Positions 60,915 to 64,000 of a stretch of 64,000 nucleotides of DNA are shown piece after piece; the first letter of the stretch is position 1, and each line of letters opens with the position of its first letter. Both the position numbers and the translations under genes were made by a program. The DNA lies in assembly GCA_050251035.1 (NCBI GenBank), contig JBFWNN010000024.1:1-64000 (forward strand). The letters are read 5' to 3'. The notes under the pieces were generated by a model. The model did not search any database. It was given only the letters and a program-made list of their open reading frames with translations, and had not been told where the DNA came from. Origin of the DNA: Taklimakanibacter sp050251035 (GTDB lineage Bacteria > Pseudomonadota > Alphaproteobacteria > Rhizobiales > Aestuariivirgaceae).

Positions 60915-61673
60915 ATGAGTCGCGGGAAGACAGATCACTCGAATATCGCCGGCCGGGGGGCGCCGAAGGGCAAGCGCGCCAGCCGTGCAGGGAATCTCGC
61001 CGATCACGTCTACACTTCGCTCCGGCGCGCCATCATCGAGCAGGCGCTGAAGCCGGGCACGAAGCTTCCCGAGGATTCGGTCGGCACCAGCTTCGGCGTG
61101 AGCCGCACCGTGGTGCGCAGCGCCATCGTCCGGCTCGTCGCCGAGGGCCTGGTGGTCCAGCAGCCGAACATGCGCGCGACGGTCGCCTCCCCCAGCCTCG
61201 AAGAAGGACGGGCGGTGTTCCGCGTCCGGCGTGGACTCGAGCGCATGGTCATCGAGGAAGTTACGGGCCGGCTCGAGCCCGCCCATTTGAAGCGCCTGCG
61301 CGCTCATGTGGCGAGCGAGGAGGAAGCGCGGCGCCAATCCGAGCCGGAATCGATCCGGCTCGCCGGGGAATTCCACGCTCTGCTGGCGGAATATGCCGGC
61401 AGCGAGCTTCTGACCCGCTATGTCAACGAAGTGGTCTCGCGCTCATCGCTGATCCTGGCGCTCTATGGCCGGCCGCATTCGTCGGAATGCGCCGTGAACG
61501 AGCACCGGCTGCTGATCGACGCGCTCGAGAGAGGCGAGACCGATGCCGCGATCCGGATCATGGACGAGCATCTGGTCGCGGTCGCCACGCGCGGCCTGCT
61601 CGAGACCGACGGCAAGCGCGAGATGAGCCTTCAGGACATTCTCTCGGCCTATCGCCCGGCCGGCGAGAACTGA
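60915..61673 (+). CDS. GntR-family regulator, FadR subfamily (FCD domain)
   Basis: 252 residues: basic N-terminal tail of about 30 residues, winged HTH at about 30-95 (DHVYTSLRRAIIEQALKPGTKLPEDSVGTSFGVSRTVVRSAIVRL), then an all-helical FCD ligand domain with GEFHALLAEY and DALERGETDAAIRIMDEHL. The Asp often found four residues before the first FCD His is Ala here, so metal coordination may differ. It probably controls both the divergent importer operon and the genes that follow. Confidence 0.9.
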   Translation: MSRGKTDHSNIAGRGAPKGKRASRAGNLADHVYTSLRRAIIEQALKPGTKLPEDSVGTSFGVSRTVVRSAIVRLVAEGLVVQQPNMRATVASPSLEEGRAVFRVRRGLERMVIEEVTGRLEPAHLKRLRAHVASEEEARRQSEPESIRLAGEFHALLAEYAGSELLTRYVNEVVSRSSLILALYGRPHSSECAVNEHRLLIDALERGETDAAIRIMDEHLVAVATRGLLETDGKREMSLQDILSAYRPAGEN

Positions 61674-61737
61674 GTTCTCCTGCGCGCCGTCCGGCCGCGA
61701 ACCTTCTCTGTCATCGTAAAATCGGGATGCAACGCTC

Positions 61738-62409
61738 ATGAGCGGTAAAACCAGCTTTGATTTCGGCACCTTGTCGGAACGACAGAAATACAAGCTCCTG
61801 ATCGGCGCCGTCGTGCCGCGCCCGATCGCGCTGGTGACGACCATCGATCCGGAAGGGCGCGTCAACGCCGCTCCCTTCAGCTTCTTCAACTGCCTCTCGG
61901 CCGAGCCCGCGATCCTCGCCCTCGGCGTCGAGAACCACGAAGACATGGCCTTCAAGGACACCGCCCGCAACATCCGCTTGACCGGCGTGTTCACGGTCAA
62001 CATCGTCTCGGACCGCATGCTCCAGGCGATGAATGTCTGCGCCGTGCCCTTCGATCACGGCATCGACGAATTGCGGGAAGCAGGCCTCACCGCGATCGCC
62101 GGCGACAAGGTGGCCTCCCCACGCATCGGGGAATCTCCCGTCGCCTTCGAATGCCGCCAGCATGTGACGCTGGAGATCGGCGCGTCGCGCCAGATCATCC
62201 TGGGCGAGGTCCTGGCGGCCCATGTCGATGCCGTCATCGTCAATGACCGGTTCCACATCGACCCCTATGGCCTCGACGCGATCGGCCGCATGGGTGGACA
62301 TGGCTATGCCAGAACCCGCGACTATTTCGACCTCCCGACGATGAGCGTCGCCGAATGGGAGGACATCAAGCGCGTCGCCGCCCGGCAATGCAAAGTCTCG
62401 TCGAACTGA
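61738..62409 (+). CDS. flavin reductase-like (FMN-binding split barrel) protein
   Basis: 223 residues, Flavin_Reduct fold: LIGAVVPRPIALVTTIDPEGRVNAAPFSFFNCLS at about 20-53 is the FMN-binding signature and TGVFTVNIVS follows. Such proteins supply reduced flavin to a two-component monooxygenase or act directly as flavoenzymes. No partner monooxygenase is seen in the window, though one may lie to the right. Shine-Dalgarno is weak. It follows the regulator after 64 bases. Confidence 0.85.
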   Translation: MSGKTSFDFGTLSERQKYKLLIGAVVPRPIALVTTIDPEGRVNAAPFSFFNCLSAEPAILALGVENHEDMAFKDTARNIRLTGVFTVNIVSDRMLQAMNVCAVPFDHGIDELREAGLTAIAGDKVASPRIGESPVAFECRQHVTLEIGASRQIILGEVLAAHVDAVIVNDRFHIDPYGLDAIGRMGGHGYARTRDYFDLPTMSVAEWEDIKRVAARQCKVSSN

Positions 62410-62429
62410 ATACACATCTGGTGAACAGC

Positions 62430-63911
62430 ATGCCGGCATCCGGAAGAACCCTTCTCGCCGCCGATTGGGTCGTCGGCCACAGCAACGGTCATCATGTCCT
62501 CTATGCTCGAGGCGAGGTCGTCTTCGAGGATGGCGAGATCGTCTTCGTCGGCCACGATTTCCCGGGCGAGATCGCCCGCCGCCGCGACTATGGCCGCGCC
62601 CTGCTGGCGCCCGGCTTCATCGACCTCGACGCCCTTTCCGATCTCGACACGACGATCCTCGCCTTCGACAATCACCCGTCCTGGCAGAAGGGACGGACCT
62701 GGCCCAAGACCTATATGGATGCCGGCCCCTATGAGATGTACTCGCCCGAGGAGCTCGTCTTCCAGAAGCGGCATGCCTTCGCCCACCTCATCCGCAACGG
62801 CATCACCACCGCTTTGCCGATCGCCTCGCTCTATTACCGCGAATGGGGCGAGACGACGGACGAGTTCGCCGGCGCCGCCGAGGCCGCCGAGGCGCTGGGC
62901 CTCAGGGTCTATCTCGGCCCGGCCTATCGCACCGGAAACCCTTATGTCGTGGCGCCCGGCCGTTTCGAACTGCATTTCGACGAGGCGCGCGGACTTGCGG
63001 GGCTCGCCGACGCGATCCGCTTCTGCAAGACATTCGAGGGCAAGGCCAACGGCCGCGTTCGCACCATGCTGGCGCCCGACCGGATCGAGACCTGCACGGC
63101 GCGCCTCATCGAGCGCACGGCGGCGGCCGGCGACGATCTCGGCGTGCCGGTCCGCCTGCATTGCTGCCAAGGCGAGTTCGAGCGCGACACGGTGCAGCAG
63201 CTGCACGGCATGACGTCGATCGAGTGGCTCGCGGGCCTCGGTTTCCTGTCCGAGCGCACGCTCCTGCCTCATGGCATCTTCGTGAAGCCGTCGCGCCATA
63301 TTCCGGGCCCCGGCCGCGATCTCGACATCGTGCGCGAGGCCGGCGCCGCCTTGGTGCACTGCCCGCTGGTCTCGGCGCGTTTCGGCCACAGCCTCGAAAG
63401 CTTCAAGACCTATCGCGAACGCGGCCTCCGGATCGGCCTCGGCACCGACACCTCGCCGCCCGACATGCTGCTCAATCTGCAGATCGGCCTCATCCTCTGC
63501 CGGCTCGCCGAGCACAGCGCCACCGCCTGCCGCTCGGAGGACTATTTCGACGCCGCGACGCTGGGCGGCGCCGACGCCCTGGGGCGCCCCGACCTCGGGC
63601 GCCTGGCGCCCGGCTGCCGCGCCGACATCGTGGTCTGGGACCTGGCGAACCCGGATCTGGGCCAGGTCATCGACCCGATCCAGACCCTGCTCATCGGCGG
63701 CAGCGGCCGCGACGTGCACAGCGTCGTCATCGACGGCCGCTTCGTCATGGAGGACCGGCGCATTCCGGGCATGGATTTCGCCGCCGACGCGCGGCGCGCC
63801 CAGCGCCAGTTCGAAGGCCTGATCGCCCGCTATCCCGACCGGACCTTCGGCCACCCCCAGGTTTCGGACATTTTTTCAAGCGCCTATCCGGTCGTCTCGC
63901 GGCCGCAATAG
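62430..63911 (+). CDS. amidohydrolase family protein (chlorohydrolase/deaminase-like)
   Basis: 493 residues, composite amidohydrolase. The first metal motif is altered: LLAPGFIDLDALSDLD has Asp-x-Asp where HxH is usual. VRLHCCQGEFE, VHCPLVSARFG and GLGTDTSPPDMLLN (Asp ligand) are present. ATG 62430 is chosen because the beta-sandwich N terminus begins there; no start has a strong ribosome site. It is the second amidohydrolase linked to this regulon, so it may act after the one at 55890. Substrate unknown. Confidence 0.83.
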   Translation: MPASGRTLLAADWVVGHSNGHHVLYARGEVVFEDGEIVFVGHDFPGEIARRRDYGRALLAPGFIDLDALSDLDTTILAFDNHPSWQKGRTWPKTYMDAGPYEMYSPEELVFQKRHAFAHLIRNGITTALPIASLYYREWGETTDEFAGAAEAAEALGLRVYLGPAYRTGNPYVVAPGRFELHFDEARGLAGLADAIRFCKTFEGKANGRVRTMLAPDRIETCTARLIERTAAAGDDLGVPVRLHCCQGEFERDTVQQLHGMTSIEWLAGLGFLSERTLLPHGIFVKPSRHIPGPGRDLDIVREAGAALVHCPLVSARFGHSLESFKTYRERGLRIGLGTDTSPPDMLLNLQIGLILCRLAEHSATACRSEDYFDAATLGGADALGRPDLGRLAPGCRADIVVWDLANPDLGQVIDPIQTLLIGGSGRDVHSVVIDGRFVMEDRRIPGMDFAADARRAQRQFEGLIARYPDRTFGHPQVSDIFSSAYPVVSRPQ

Positions 63912-63946
63912 GACAACTGCGTCCCTTTATGGAACAGGAGAACCTC

Positions 63947-64000
63947 ATGACCAAAAAACCACTGCTGGCTCTCGCCTTGCTCTCGCTCATGCAGCTCGAT
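63947..64000 (+). CDS. start of a secreted protein, 3' truncated
   Basis: Only 18 codons are in the window: MTKKPLLALALLSLMQLD. Two lysines followed by a hydrophobic run form the start of a signal peptide. CAGGAG lies at ideal spacing before the ATG, 35 bases after the amidohydrolase. A second binding protein for the same substrate is likely but cannot be shown. Confidence 0.6.
   Translation, partial: MTKKPLLALALLSLMQLD

Overview
The window reads as a chromosomal stretch of a GC-rich alphaproteobacterium, most likely Hyphomicrobiales (Rhizobiales). This rests on gene content (xsc, soeABC-like genes, gamma-glutamyl-polyamine genes, extensin-like and Sel1-type envelope proteins, many CUT2 and Dpp-type ABC importers) and on GC-rich third codon positions. 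Genus cannot be fixed from sequence alone. No rRNA, tRNA, integrase, insertion sequence or CRISPR array was recognised. Genes are tightly packed and no gene-free stretch exceeds 300 bases.

Layout. 1-5.6 kb: the end of an MttB-family methyltransferase, a cyclic-nucleotide-binding protein, an ArsR/AHSA1 pair, then an overlapping three-gene unit (MMACHC-like Fe-S protein, homocysteine S-methyltransferase homologue, GFA protein) and a LysR regulator divergent from a fatty acid desaturase. 6.6-14.0 kb: an apparently self-contained catabolic cluster (metal-dependent hydrolase, CUT2 importer, amidase, HutC-type GntR regulator) whose promoters carry related TGTA-type sites. 14.1-20.8 kb: a second CUT2 importer with two permeases, a TIM-barrel isomerase and a serine hydrolase. 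20.8-25.7 kb: DUF1638 and corrinoid proteins, a class V aminotransferase, a membrane protein and a PQQ-type sugar dehydrogenase.

25.9-46.8 kb: a region rich in sulfur and one-carbon genes. It holds a betaine-homocysteine-type methyltransferase with its own 24-bp palindromic operator, a SoeABC-type sulfite dehydrogenase, a divergent MocR (TauR-like) regulator, alanine dehydrogenase, a Stf0 sulfotransferase, a 2OG-Fe(II) oxygenase, sulfoacetaldehyde acetyltransferase (xsc), an MFS exporter and acetate kinase. Together these can carry the lower half of taurine/sulfonate dissimilation: sulfoacetaldehyde to acetyl phosphate plus sulfite, sulfite to sulfate, acetyl phosphate to acetate plus ATP, and pyruvate regeneration by Ald. 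Similar CTGGACC-type boxes lie at both the soe/mocR and xsc promoters.

46.9-53.9 kb: a TAXI-type binding protein, a Sel1-like membrane protein, a YkuD L,D-transpeptidase and a divergent PuuA-like/PuuB-like pair. 53.9-64.0 kb: a Dpp-type ABC importer operon with an embedded cytosine-deaminase-like amidohydrolase, facing a divergent unit of FCD-type GntR regulator, flavin reductase, second amidohydrolase and the start of a further secreted protein. The divergent promoter contains concentric inverted repeats sharing one centre. Two of the three importer operons have a strong hairpin without a T tract just after the binding-protein gene.
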